Below, piece after piece: positions 1-10,458 of a stretch of 64,000 bases of DNA. Each line of letters starts with the position of its first letter. Position 1 is the stretch's first letter. Under the pieces are notes generated by a model, which ran no database searches, was not told where the DNA came from, and worked only from the letters and a program-made list of their open reading frames with translations. The stretch covers positions 2,852,001-2,916,000 of the forward strand of contig CP065007.1 in the NCBI GenBank assembly GCA_016699715.1. Reading direction: 5' to 3'. The DNA comes from Candidatus Competibacteraceae bacterium (lineage in GTDB: Bacteria; Pseudomonadota; Gammaproteobacteria; Competibacterales; Competibacteraceae). The translations under genes and the position numbers were made by a program.

Positions 1-879
1 GCCAGCAAGGCCATCACACGCTGGCGCGGAAAGCTCTTGCGCCAGGCTAGCGCCACCACCCGGGTTGGCGCCGGGTCCTCGAACGGCCGGACGCTGAGCA
101 GATCGCTGGGGTAGGCGTAACCGCTGACCGAGGTATAGGGCAGCACCGTGATGCCGACTCCGGTGGTTACCATCAAGCGGATGGTTTCCAGCGAGCTGCC
201 CTCCAGGGTTCTCTGCATGTTGTCCGAGGTTACGCTCAGCCGGTTGCACTCCGGGCAGAACCGCAACACCTGGTCGCGGAAACAGTGACCGGACCCCCAG
301 CAGCAGCAGTTCCTGCCGGGCCAGGGTGGGGGCATCGACTTGCGTCACCGCCTCCAGCGGATGACCGAGCGGCATCAGTACCACGAACGGCTCCTCGTAC
401 ACCGCTTGCGTCGCCACTCCCGGCTCGTCGAACGGCAGCGACAGAATCAGCACGTCCAGATCGCCGGTTCGGAGCCGTTCGCCCAGCGCCGCCGTGTAGT
501 TCTCCTCGATTTGCAGCGGCATCTTGGGCGCGCGACGATGCAGCCGAGGGATCAAATGCGGCAGCAGGTAGGGGCCGATGGTATAGATGACCCCCAGCCG
601 CAGCATCCCGACCAGATCGTCCTGGCCCTGGCTGGCGAGCTGCCTGACGACGGCGGCTTCCTCCAGCACCCGCTGGGCCTGTTCGACGATGCGCCGACCG
701 ATGGGCGTCACCGTCATTTCGCCGGGACCGCGTTCGAACAGGGTCACGCCCAACTCGTCCTCCAGCTTGCGCACCGCCACGCTCAGCGTGGGCTGGCTGA
801 TGTGACAGGATTCGGCGGCGTGGCCGAAATGCCGTTCGCGGGCAACCGCGACGATGTAGCGCAGTTCGTTCAGGGTCAT
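1..879 (-). CDS. oxyR: OxyR-type LysR regulator, partial, with one frameshift
   Basis: Peroxide-sensing LysR-family activator. Reading left from the ATG at 877-879, the product opens MTLNELRYIVAVARERHFG, a typical winged-helix LysR N-terminus, followed by an effector domain. The stretch GHCFRDQVLRFC carries both redox cysteines in the spacing known for OxyR Cys199 and Cys208, so OxyR is favoured over a generic LysR protein. The frame breaks at a run of five C on the plus strand (294-298): upstream the protein ends LLLL, and SGHCFRD continues only in another frame. Four C would restore it. Downstream the second frame stays open to the window edge, where the gene is cut. The break may be a sequencing error or a real lesion. 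The gene is divergent from icd, with 170 bases between the two starts. Confidence 0.85.
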   Translation of the reverse strand, partial: MTLNELRYIVAVARERHFGHAAESCHISQPTLSVAVRKLEDELGVTLFERGPGEMTVTPIGRRIVEQAQRVLEEAAVVRQLASQGQDDLVGMLRLGVIYTIGPYLLPHLIPRLHRRAPKMPLQIEENYTAALGERLRTGDLDVLILSLPFDEPGVATQAVYEEPFVVLMPLGHPLEAVTQVDAPTLARQELLLLGVRSLFPRPGVAVLPGVQPAERNLGQHAENPGGQLAGNHPLDGNHRSRHHGAALYLGQRLRLPQRSAQRPAVRGPGANPGGGASLAQELSAPACDGLAG

Positions 880-1049
880 GGCGACAACACTCGCGGCAGC
901 CGGCGGCCGGATGGGCGCAACCCATGGCCGTCATGGACATAAATCGTGATTACGTGTAGCTTATGCGCGTTTTTCGCGCCCTGTAACGGGCCGCCGCGCA
1001 ACCCAGCGTTCAACACCTCGGTGGAAACCAAAACGAGTAAGGAGGGTCC

Positions 1050-2813
<1,764 letters not shown>

Positions 2814-2843
2814 TCGCGGCCGGCTGACACGCCGGAACCAACG

Positions 2844-2889
2844 ACGGCGCTCGCGCTACGATCCACGGGTCGGGCGCGAGCGCCGTTTT
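2844..2889 (+). terminator. Rho-independent terminator of icd
   Basis: A perfect 13-bp stem (ACGGCGCTCGCGC at 2844-2856 paired with 2874-2886) with a 17-base loop, followed by TTTTCGTTT. It lies 30 bases after the icd stop codon. Confidence 0.85.
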
Positions 2890-2952
2890 CGTTTGGCTAT
2901 TGGAGAACGGCATGATGTCTGCTCTCTACCTTGCTGTCCCTTTATCGCACGC

Positions 2953-3780
2953 ATGACTCTTAGCCTGCTCTTTGGCCTGATCGTCGGGTTTTCCCTGGGC
3001 CTGACCGGCGGTGGCGGTTCCGTGTTCGCCGTGCCGTTGCTGGTGTACGGCATGAATGTGCCGGCGCACGCGGCGGTGGTCATTTCGCTGGCGGCGGTCG
3101 GCGCTACCGCGCTGGGCGGTGGGCTGGCGCGGCTGCGCGACGGCGAGGCCGAACCACGCACCGCGCTGATCTTCGGTCTGTCCGGCATCGTCGGCGCGCC
3201 GCTGGGCGCCTGGTTGAGCCCACGGTTTCCCGCGGCGGCGCTGCTGACCGGTTTTGCCCTGCTGATGCTGGCGGTGGCGTTCCGCATGTGGCGGCAGGCC
3301 AGCCGCCGGCCGGAGGAAACCCGCATCGTTCGCGTGGGTCCCGATCCGAACGACGACACGGCCGGACCCGCCTGCCGCTATGCCCCCGGTGGTCAGTTGC
3401 AATTCACCTCACGCTGCGCGGTGCGGCTGGCGGCGGCCGGTTCCGCGACCGGTTTGCTGTCCGGGCTGTTCGGCGTGGGGGGCGGTTTCCTGATCGTGCC
3501 GGCGTTGGTGTTGATCGCTTCTCTACCGATGCGGCGGGCGGTCGCCACCTCGCTGTGGGTGATCGCCATCATCAGCGCCATCGGCTTGCTGTCCCATATC
3601 ATCGCCGGTCACCGACTGGATATCGGGATCACGGTCGGCTTCGTGCTGGGCGGCCTGGCCGGCATGGCGGTGGGTATCGCGGTGGGCAAACGCATCGCCG
3701 GCCCCACCCTGCAAAAGCTGTTCGCCGGCATGATCGTGGCGGTGGCGGTGTTTATGTTGGCAAAGCTGGTTCTTCGTTGA
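2953..3780 (+). CDS. TauE/SafE family sulfite-exporter-like permease
   Basis: Polytopic inner-membrane protein of the TauE/SafE (DUF81) family, whose members are proposed to export sulfite or organosulfonates; the substrate here is unknown. The start MTLSLLFGLIVGFSLGLTGGGGS puts the first glycine-rich membrane repeat at the N-terminus. The second internal repeat (GLLSGLFGVGGGFLIVPAL) begins near residue 150, the two-fold architecture expected for the family. An upstream in-frame ATG at 2893 would add 20 polar residues and is less likely. The last 123 bases before the final two codons are repeated almost perfectly at 14252-14374, so this 3' end marks one edge of the 3.8-14.2 kb island. Confidence 0.88.
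   Translation: MTLSLLFGLIVGFSLGLTGGGGSVFAVPLLVYGMNVPAHAAVVISLAAVGATALGGGLARLRDGEAEPRTALIFGLSGIVGAPLGAWLSPRFPAAALLTGFALLMLAVAFRMWRQASRRPEETRIVRVGPDPNDDTAGPACRYAPGGQLQFTSRCAVRLAAAGSATGLLSGLFGVGGGFLIVPALVLIASLPMRRAVATSLWVIAIISAIGLLSHIIAGHRLDIGITVGFVLGGLAGMAVGIAVGKRIAGPTLQKLFAGMIVAVAVFMLAKLVLR
3649..3771 (+). repeat. Island-flanking direct repeat, left copy (permease 3' end)
   Basis: 123 bases matching 14252-14374 with a single mismatch (g at 3670 against c in the other copy). After the repeat the two copies end differently but both stop within nine bases (CTTCGTTGA here, GCTCACTGA there). It lies in the permease coding sequence and bounds a 10.5-kb segment of opposite-strand genes. Confidence 0.95.
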
Positions 3781-3848
3781 AATACCTGCTCAAGCCACAT
3801 CACCCGACAAATTCGACCACATGGACCGTCGGATGGAGCGGCGCTGGC

Positions 3849-4352
3849 TTAGAGGTTCTGGAACCGGCTGTCGTTGGCCAAATCGTCTTTCGCGGTCGGA
3901 TCGTGTTTGACCGCCTGTTCCAGCGCGGCTTTGCACAGATCGATTCGACCGAGCCGTCGATAGGCTTCGGCCAGGTCGAAATAGCCTTCCTTGGCGTCAG
4001 GATGGCGAACCGAGGCTTCCTTGAAAGCGGCAATGGCGGCGTGCAGGTCACCTTGATCCAGACAGGCGTAACCCAGGGCATTGTAGCCATTGAAGCTATC
4101 GGGATCGGCGTCTATGGCGGATTTCAGCAGGGCGATCCGCTGCACGGGATCGGCCATGCCGTAACTGGCAATGATGCGTTGCTGCGCTTTCTGGGCACGG
4201 AACAGTTGTTGACGCAGCTCGATTTGGAACTGTTGGAGATTTTGGCGCAAGGTTCTGATTTGGCTAAACTCCCAATACGCCATCGCCCCAACTACCACAG
4301 CGAGCATCGTCACCAACAGCGTGAAGGCAACCAGGGTATCGTTGACGGTCAT
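3849..4352 (-). CDS. Membrane-anchored TPR protein
   Basis: A 167-residue protein with one N-terminal membrane segment (about residues 7-28, TLLVTMLAVVVGAMAYW), a short charged coiled-coil stretch (about 32-62, rich in Gln and Arg) and then three TPR-like repeats (about 65-150: SFNGYNALGYACLDQGDLHAAIAAFKEA, AKEGYFDLAEAYRRLGRIDLC and flanks). The topology suggests a cytoplasmic TPR scaffold tethered to the inner membrane. It is the last gene of the leftward island cassette, 20 bases after the 1566-residue gene. Whether it belongs functionally with the cassette or is a passenger cannot be told from the sequence. GC content is high, like the chromosomal background. Confidence 0.75.
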   Translation of the reverse strand: MTVNDTLVAFTLLVTMLAVVVGAMAYWEFSQIRTLRQNLQQFQIELRQQLFRAQKAQQRIIASYGMADPVQRIALLKSAIDADPDSFNGYNALGYACLDQGDLHAAIAAFKEASVRHPDAKEGYFDLAEAYRRLGRIDLCKAALEQAVKHDPTAKDDLANDSRFQNL

Positions 4353-4372
4353 AACGTCATTCTCCTCTCAAG

Positions 4373-7300
4373 CTACATCGCTCGCGAAATCCGACTACGC
4401 AAATCGGGCGGCGGGCTGGAGTTCAAATATCGCTTTCCCTCCCGCGTTAAACTCCGTCCCGCCGACGAAGTTTCGATCAAACCCAGGCGCACCAGATATT
4501 CCGCCGTTTCCACGAAATCCTGCCGGTGCGTCAAACCCAGCGCCTGACTCAAGGTGGCTTCCGAAACCGCACCGTGCTGTTTGAGATAATGCAGGAAGCG
4601 ACGGGCCACGTCGTCGAGGCCGTTATAGTCGATACCCTGCGATTCGTAGAAAGCCGCAATGTTCTCCGGAATCATCAATTCGGCGGCTTGCCGTAGCGAC
4701 GGAGTTCCGTCCATTTGCTGCCCCGCACAATGAAAGAAATGCGGGCGCAACGCTTCGCTCAGGTCGCGGACGCTGCGGCGCGGGTTGCAGCGCGCTCGGG
4801 CAGCAATTTCGTAACAGGCTTCCCGCGACAGCTCCGCATTGTCCAGGCAATCCTTGCCATGCAGCCAGATGATGCCGGCCAATTCGTGCAGTGTGTAGGA
4901 ACGCAACCAGGTTTTATTGGGCCGGCTTTGGAAAGCCTCCGACAACTTGCCCTGATCCGTGGTCGCCAGCAGGAACACCACCCGGTTGAAATCGTAAAGA
5001 CCACCCTCGATGGACGTAATTCGGCGATCATCCATGGCGCTCAGAAGCGCGGTAGCCACAGATGCCGAAATGCCATGTACTTCATCGATGAAAATCAGGC
5101 ATGGCTCGATACGTATCGTTCCAACTCCAGATGCGGCCGGCACCAACTCTTCCTGCGTTAGCCGTTCCAGCAAATCGCTCGGACGGCGCAAATCGGAACC
5201 GCTGAAGAACAAGGGTTCCCGATTCAGCAGCAGTGCGCCAATGCTCCGTGCCAGGGTGCTTTTACCCACGCCGGCGGGACCCACCAGCAGCTTGTCGGGA
5301 AAGCGTTCGCCGAGCGCTTTGGAGAGCTGGGCCTGTTTGACCAGCAGATCAACCGCCTGATATTGGCCGATCATGCCCAAGGCATTGACCGGGGGTGGCC
5401 AGATTTGCCCGGTTGCCGGATTGGATGGAGCGATAGGCGCTGCCGCCATCTGTACGCGATCCGGGACCGGGGCAGATGGAGACGTCAGCGGCTGTGCGCT
5501 GAATTCCTCGGGTAGTGAAACGGGATCGGGGACCGCCGATGCCGGGGATGATTCCGAGGCAGCGGTCGTCTCGATTGCGGAGACAGGGCGAGCGGGCGTA
5601 ATGGCAGTGGGCGCGGCTGGTTCCCAGTTCAACAGGTTGTCGACTTCCGGCAGACCGAGTATTCGATGAATGACCGGCCATTGCAGCGCTGGTTTCAGGG
5701 ATTCCGCAACTCCCACCGCTTCCCGGCGTAAGAGCACGCTGATCACATCGCCGCTAACTTGGACATGCGGCATCTTTCCTGCTTCCACGGCGAACAGTTC
5801 CATCAGCCAGCCGCCCCAGCGCAGCCGGTTGGCGCGATCCATCGCTCCGTCGCTGGAACGCGCCTGCGCGGCACGGGCCAGTGTTTGTTTCAACATTTCG
5901 CAACGGGGGATGGAGAGCGGGGAGCGCGGCTGGAGCGACGCGGCGGCGAGCCCGTCTTCCACCGCCTCCAAGGTGTTGCCGATCTGTTCCACGGCATGAG
6001 CCAAGCGGGCGATCTCGATTTGATCGTTGTTCGACGCCTTGACCTCCACCGCGATTAGATGGAACGCCGCCGCCGTTTCGTCTTTCCACAAGACCAGCAA
6101 ATCACAACGATTCTCCAGCGCCCGCTTCCCCGTCCGCAGCCAGAGCCGCGCCAGCGGGTGATCGACGGAAAGTACCAGCGCACCCGGATAACGGCGCTGC
6201 AAGTCGCGGGCGGCGAACAGCAGACCGGCGAAGCCGATAACCTTCTTCTGATCGGGTTGCCCGTCCTGCTTTCTGATGATGTCCAGCACCCCGCTGCCCA
6301 ACAGCCGTGCGCCCTGATGCAGTAAACGGCTCATGTGTTCCGGGGTCACCGTCAGGTTGAGCGGGTGGGCGAATACAGGCCGAATCAGGCGGGCCAGCGC
6401 GCCAAAATCCCGCGCTGCCAGAAACGTGTCGCGCATCCCTTCGCGCCGTTCCCAGATCCGCACCGACTGCATCCCGGCTTCGGACGGCAGCGCCCGGTCG
6501 GCGAGGAACAGCCAACGGGCGGCGGGATGATCACCTTGCAGAATTTCGTCGGCGGTCTGGGCCAGCGCTTCGGCGTCGGCGTAGGCATGGGGAGTCACGT
6601 CCCGCTGATTGCCCTCCAATTCGTTCATCAACAGCAGGAATTCGCTGAACGGCGATTCACCCGGCTGCGGGCGCAGTTCGATGCGCCCGGAACGGCGATC
6701 CAGTTGCACGTCGTAGCGGATGCAGAACGGACTCATCGGCAGATTCTGCCCCGCGCCCCGCTGGCGCAGGCGAATGGTGGATTCATCGAAAATCGCCGCG
6801 ACATGGCAGGGCCGCGCCTTGATCCGGTTCACGATGTCGCCCAGGTGCGGCGGTTCATCGCTCAGACAGGTTTCGTCCAAATGCAGATGAAGGCGGTCGG
6901 CGGCAATTTTTTCCTGTACCTCGTCCTCCTTGCGGGTATTGCTGAAACTCAATGCGGCGCGCAGGCGATCCGCGTGTTGGCCAGTGGCATAGATCGCCGC
7001 ATCGACCGCCGCTAGCTTCTGCCCGCCTCGATAGCGAGGGTCGTTGAGCAGTCGCACCAACTCCATCATCAGATTTTCGGGCTGCGGTGGATTGATCAGG
7101 GCCACGCGCAGCGGATAGGGATGGTTTGGGTGCAGAATGATGTACTGATCCAGTGCCTGATGCAGGGCGCGGGCGCCATCGGCCCCCGAGCAGGCATTGA
7201 TCAGGTTCTCGAATACCGGCAAACCTTCGACCTGGCTGGCGAGCGGGAGTAACTGGTTCAAACCGTACCCCGCCGGCAGGCTGCCCAGCCGTACCACGGA

Positions 7301-9073
7301 CAGGAATTGTTCCGGACGCTCCAGTTCTCTGCGCACTACCTCGCGGTCGCCAGCGTCCAGGGAAGTACTTTTGGTGAGACCGCGCAATAGGGTCGAGAGC
7401 CGTTCGTTGCGCCACAGGTAAAGGGGATGAGTCGGCAACAGCACCGCCTTGGCGGCCAGTTTGCCGTTGGGCAAATGGACCCGCAGCTGCACGATGTCCA
7501 ACGCCAGGAGCGCTTCCAGCGCCGACCGTGCCCAATCGGGGCTGCTCGACGCCATGACGCGATAGTTTTCCTGGGTTTCGCGGTACAGGGTGGCGGCCAG
7601 TTCGAGATAGCGGCGAACTTGCGTTAGTATCTCGGGCCGTCCATCCAACCAGGAGCGGGCGTGATAGATCAGCTTGCCGAGATGCGGCAACAGACCAGTA
7701 CGCAGCGTCTGAAATGCTCGCCAAGTCGCGGCCAGTTGGGTGTGGCGCCCGATCAATCCCGGCAGATCCTCATCCCAGGCCGCCAATAGTGCCTCCAGCG
7801 AAAGCGCCTCACCCTCGATGGTCACGACCCGATCCGGGTGCACAAAAACCGGAGAACGATCCGCCGCACCGGCCAGTGCGACTGGCAGAAACGTTTCCGA
7901 GGTGTCCAGAAATCCGCCCCAATTTTCCTGGCTACAAAAAGCTTGTACCCAATCCAGCACTTTGCGGTCGACCGTTGTCGTTCCGGTCACCTCACGCTGA
8001 CTGGACGGCAGCGTGACTGGAATTTCGATATCCTCGCTGGGAGCCTCATCGAAGGCTGTCCAGGCTTCATCAATGGCATCGGCAATGGCGGCCAAATCCT
8101 CGTCGCGTCCATCAAGGAGCGCGTCGGAAGATTCATCAGCCAAGGAAGGCGGATCGCTTGGGTTGGGATCAGGGGTGGGGTCAGGCGTGGGGAGATTCTT
8201 GTCCTCTTCGGGCTCATCCTTCGGCGGACGGGCCACGACCAGCGCCTTGGCAAGACTTAGCGTATCTTCGACACCGCGCTGGATCGCGTCCATATACGAC
8301 TCCACGGCGACTACCGCTTCGGTCATTTCCGCTTGCCGCGCGGGATTTTGGTAGTGCCGCCGCGCCCGGACGCGAAGGTCGGATGCCCGGAGGGTTTTCA
8401 CTTGCCGGACGGTGGCCAGGTTCAGGGCAAGCCGTTTGCTGACGTGATCCGGGCCGAACAAATTTTCATCCACCAAGAGTCCGAGAGCAGGCAAGGCCAG
8501 CCATGGAGCGCGATTGCCTTGTTCCGGTCGCAGCGCATCCCAACGGGCCAGATACTCCGCACAGGCTTCAAGCGAGAGCAGGGATTCCAGTTCTGGCGCA
8601 ACCAAAATCTCGTATAAAAGCTGGCGATGAACTTCCGGTGAACCCGGAGCCCGAACGGGTAATTTTTCCCGCGCGTCTTCGAGTAGAGTTCGCGCAAGGT
8701 CGGCGCTCAAGGGGCGGGCATAATGACTCAGGGTATGCACACCCGCGTTATAACCGCTAGCGAGTGCAATGGTGCGGGGATGTCGTACTCGATTATTACG
8801 CCATTCCGCCGCCACATGCAGGTCATCGGCGAATTCTCGAATACCAACTAATCCTACCCGCCGTGCTACTTCCTCAAGACTCGTTGCTCTAATATCCATC
8901 CCAGAAATCGCGATGGAAAATTCTTCCGCAGGAAAAGATTGATCAGCCAGTTCGAGAAAGAATTTTTCTATGTCAATAGCCGGTAAGCCCTCGCGCGCGA
9001 AGTCATTTTCTTGTGGGGTTTTTAGGGTAATCCAGCGAGCAAGAGCAATTGATGCATATTCAGATGAATTCAT
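4373..9073 (-). CDS. Very large protein: nuclease-like core plus C-terminal RuvB-like AAA+ ATPase
   Basis: A 1566-residue protein with no single matching family that I recognise. Visible parts: an alpha-helical N-terminal region; an acidic, proline-rich linker (about 278-330); a long central region that ends in a putative PD-(D/E)XK signature (CDLLVL near residue 991, then IAVEVKAS near 1009); a proline/alanine linker (about 1150-1225); and a C-terminal AAA+ module with Walker A VGPAGVGKST (about 1262-1272), Walker B LIFIDEVHG (about 1328), sensor-like LATTDQ and a winged-helix end, closely resembling RuvB. It probably couples ATP-driven DNA or protein remodelling to cleavage. It starts 11 bases after the upstream gene, so the cassette is an operon. 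GC falls visibly in the first 250 bases of the gene. A role in defence against mobile DNA is inferred. Confidence 0.7.
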   Translation of the reverse strand: MNSSEYASIALARWITLKTPQENDFAREGLPAIDIEKFFLELADQSFPAEEFSIAISGMDIRATSLEEVARRVGLVGIREFADDLHVAAEWRNNRVRHPRTIALASGYNAGVHTLSHYARPLSADLARTLLEDAREKLPVRAPGSPEVHRQLLYEILVAPELESLLSLEACAEYLARWDALRPEQGNRAPWLALPALGLLVDENLFGPDHVSKRLALNLATVRQVKTLRASDLRVRARRHYQNPARQAEMTEAVVAVESYMDAIQRGVEDTLSLAKALVVARPPKDEPEEDKNLPTPDPTPDPNPSDPPSLADESSDALLDGRDEDLAAIADAIDEAWTAFDEAPSEDIEIPVTLPSSQREVTGTTTVDRKVLDWVQAFCSQENWGGFLDTSETFLPVALAGAADRSPVFVHPDRVVTIEGEALSLEALLAAWDEDLPGLIGRHTQLAATWRAFQTLRTGLLPHLGKLIYHARSWLDGRPEILTQVRRYLELAATLYRETQENYRVMASSSPDWARSALEALLALDIVQLRVHLPNGKLAAKAVLLPTHPLYLWRNERLSTLLRGLTKSTSLDAGDREVVRRELERPEQFLSVVRLGSLPAGYGLNQLLPLASQVEGLPVFENLINACSGADGARALHQALDQYIILHPNHPYPLRVALINPPQPENLMMELVRLLNDPRYRGGQKLAAVDAAIYATGQHADRLRAALSFSNTRKEDEVQEKIAADRLHLHLDETCLSDEPPHLGDIVNRIKARPCHVAAIFDESTIRLRQRGAGQNLPMSPFCIRYDVQLDRRSGRIELRPQPGESPFSEFLLLMNELEGNQRDVTPHAYADAEALAQTADEILQGDHPAARWLFLADRALPSEAGMQSVRIWERREGMRDTFLAARDFGALARLIRPVFAHPLNLTVTPEHMSRLLHQGARLLGSGVLDIIRKQDGQPDQKKVIGFAGLLFAARDLQRRYPGALVLSVDHPLARLWLRTGKRALENRCDLLVLWKDETAAAFHLIAVEVKASNNDQIEIARLAHAVEQIGNTLEAVEDGLAAASLQPRSPLSIPRCEMLKQTLARAAQARSSDGAMDRANRLRWGGWLMELFAVEAGKMPHVQVSGDVISVLLRREAVGVAESLKPALQWPVIHRILGLPEVDNLLNWEPAAPTAITPARPVSAIETTAASESSPASAVPDPVSLPEEFSAQPLTSPSAPVPDRVQMAAAPIAPSNPATGQIWPPPVNALGMIGQYQAVDLLVKQAQLSKALGERFPDKLLVGPAGVGKSTLARSIGALLLNREPLFFSGSDLRRPSDLLERLTQEELVPAASGVGTIRIEPCLIFIDEVHGISASVATALLSAMDDRRITSIEGGLYDFNRVVFLLATTDQGKLSEAFQSRPNKTWLRSYTLHELAGIIWLHGKDCLDNAELSREACYEIAARARCNPRRSVRDLSEALRPHFFHCAGQQMDGTPSLRQAAELMIPENIAAFYESQGIDYNGLDDVARRFLHYLKQHGAVSEATLSQALGLTHRQDFVETAEYLVRLGLIETSSAGRSLTREGKRYLNSSPPPDLRSRISRAM

Positions 9074-9084
9074 TTGAGAGCCAA

Positions 9085-10458
9085 TTAAGAAAACTGATTA
9101 GGAGTCAAGGAAAACAGCGCTAGACCATCGGATGGTTCCCACGCAAAACCTAATTGAATTGACAGGCGTTTGAATGAATCACGATTCACTCGTAAATCGG
9201 CATCCTCATCCAAAGGTGTATAGCCATGTTGTCGTAAAATCGCATGGTCTTCTGGCAACAATCCTACGACAAGACGCCAATGCTCTCGCAATCGCATCGC
9301 CACTTCATCCATAGTACAAACTTCGTTTTGGTCGAGGATGCTTAGCAAAAGCACACTTAGAGTGTCTGGAACAGCACGAAAGTATTTTTGCTGTGTTCCA
9401 CTTCTAGGTTGTACCCATCCAATTCGTTCAGAAAAATCGCGAAAATGATCTTCAAGCTCTTTGCTAATATTGACCTCAAATTTCTCAATAGTCCGCCTTT
9501 TTTCTTCAGTGATCCTCTTTGGATCTAAATTCAACCATAAGCGCACACTTCTCCCAAATAACCTAAGTTGTCTTGCATAACAAGCCATGGCTTGGGTGCG
9601 CAATTGAGGTCGTAAATCTCCTGAAAAATCGCAGAAAAATATGGTTTCTGCCGCACCGGGAACTTGCCGGACTTGATACACTACTAACCAAGAACCAACC
9701 CCTATAATCAATTTGCGTAAGGCATAGGATGACGGATGATATTGAAGATTTTTCGCCAGACGAAGCAACGCTTCAGTTTGTGGTTTCATCAATTCACTTA
9801 TGGCAGTAAGCCATGCAAGTGAAGGATCACCACAAAGTCGTGCAATCTCTTCCTCGAATTCTTCTTCTTGTTCAATGAGAAGCGGTAAACCCAAAGCTGT
9901 TGCAGGTCCTTCTGCTTTCGTTGCAATATCCTTTGCAAGCGCTAAAAACTGTTGTCCAACCATAGTTGAGTTGAGAACAAGCCAGACTAATGCACCAGAG
10001 TGCCCATGATTTTTCGATTGATTAGTCAAATAATCTAGGGACGGGGTACTATAATCGCAACCAAAAGTAGAATATGGCTTGAATGCTGGTCCTAGCGCCG
10101 CACCATCATTATTGTACGCAGCATTCAAGTGGTTTCGCAGCAACTTGAAAGCCTCAATATTGACTAATGGGTCAAGGATCGACTGATTAGTTTTAATTAA
10201 TCGCTGGTAAAGATTTTCTGCGATATAGTCATCACCTTCACGCTTTTCATCTACCTTTGGATTGGCGGCCTTGTTAAGAAATTCGAGGAGAGAATAGCGC
10301 CGATGCAAACATAATAGAAAGCTGGTGGCAAAATGAACTGGTTTCATTCGCAACGGCACATAACCAAGAGATTCTTGGTATAACGAATTGATTATTAGCC
10401 GTTTTTCTTTATTCGCTTTTTTATCAGTATTTCGTGATGCGCTCATAGCGCTTTCCAT
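9085..10458 (-). CDS. Unknown cassette protein between two ATPase genes
   Basis: A 457-residue soluble protein that I do not recognise. It has no signal peptide, membrane segment or obvious nucleotide-binding motif. Notable stretches are a basic N-terminus (NTDKKANKEKRL), an acidic run (EQEEEFEEEIARL, about 205-217) and a C-terminal part (from about 370) that could be a winged helix (DQNEVCTMDEVAMRLREHW). It overlaps the 3' end of the upstream 1239-residue gene by 35 bases (a second ATG at 10446 would reduce this) and precedes the 1566-residue gene by 11 bases, which implies translational coupling and joint function. The gene is clearly AT-richer than the chromosome: the 60 bases from 9481 contain 21 G or C. 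This is consistent with foreign origin. Confidence 0.6.
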   Translation of the reverse strand: MESAMSASRNTDKKANKEKRLIINSLYQESLGYVPLRMKPVHFATSFLLCLHRRYSLLEFLNKAANPKVDEKREGDDYIAENLYQRLIKTNQSILDPLVNIEAFKLLRNHLNAAYNNDGAALGPAFKPYSTFGCDYSTPSLDYLTNQSKNHGHSGALVWLVLNSTMVGQQFLALAKDIATKAEGPATALGLPLLIEQEEEFEEEIARLCGDPSLAWLTAISELMKPQTEALLRLAKNLQYHPSSYALRKLIIGVGSWLVVYQVRQVPGAAETIFFCDFSGDLRPQLRTQAMACYARQLRLFGRSVRLWLNLDPKRITEEKRRTIEKFEVNISKELEDHFRDFSERIGWVQPRSGTQQKYFRAVPDTLSVLLLSILDQNEVCTMDEVAMRLREHWRLVVGLLPEDHAILRQHGYTPLDEDADLRVNRDSFKRLSIQLGFAWEPSDGLALFSLTPNQFS

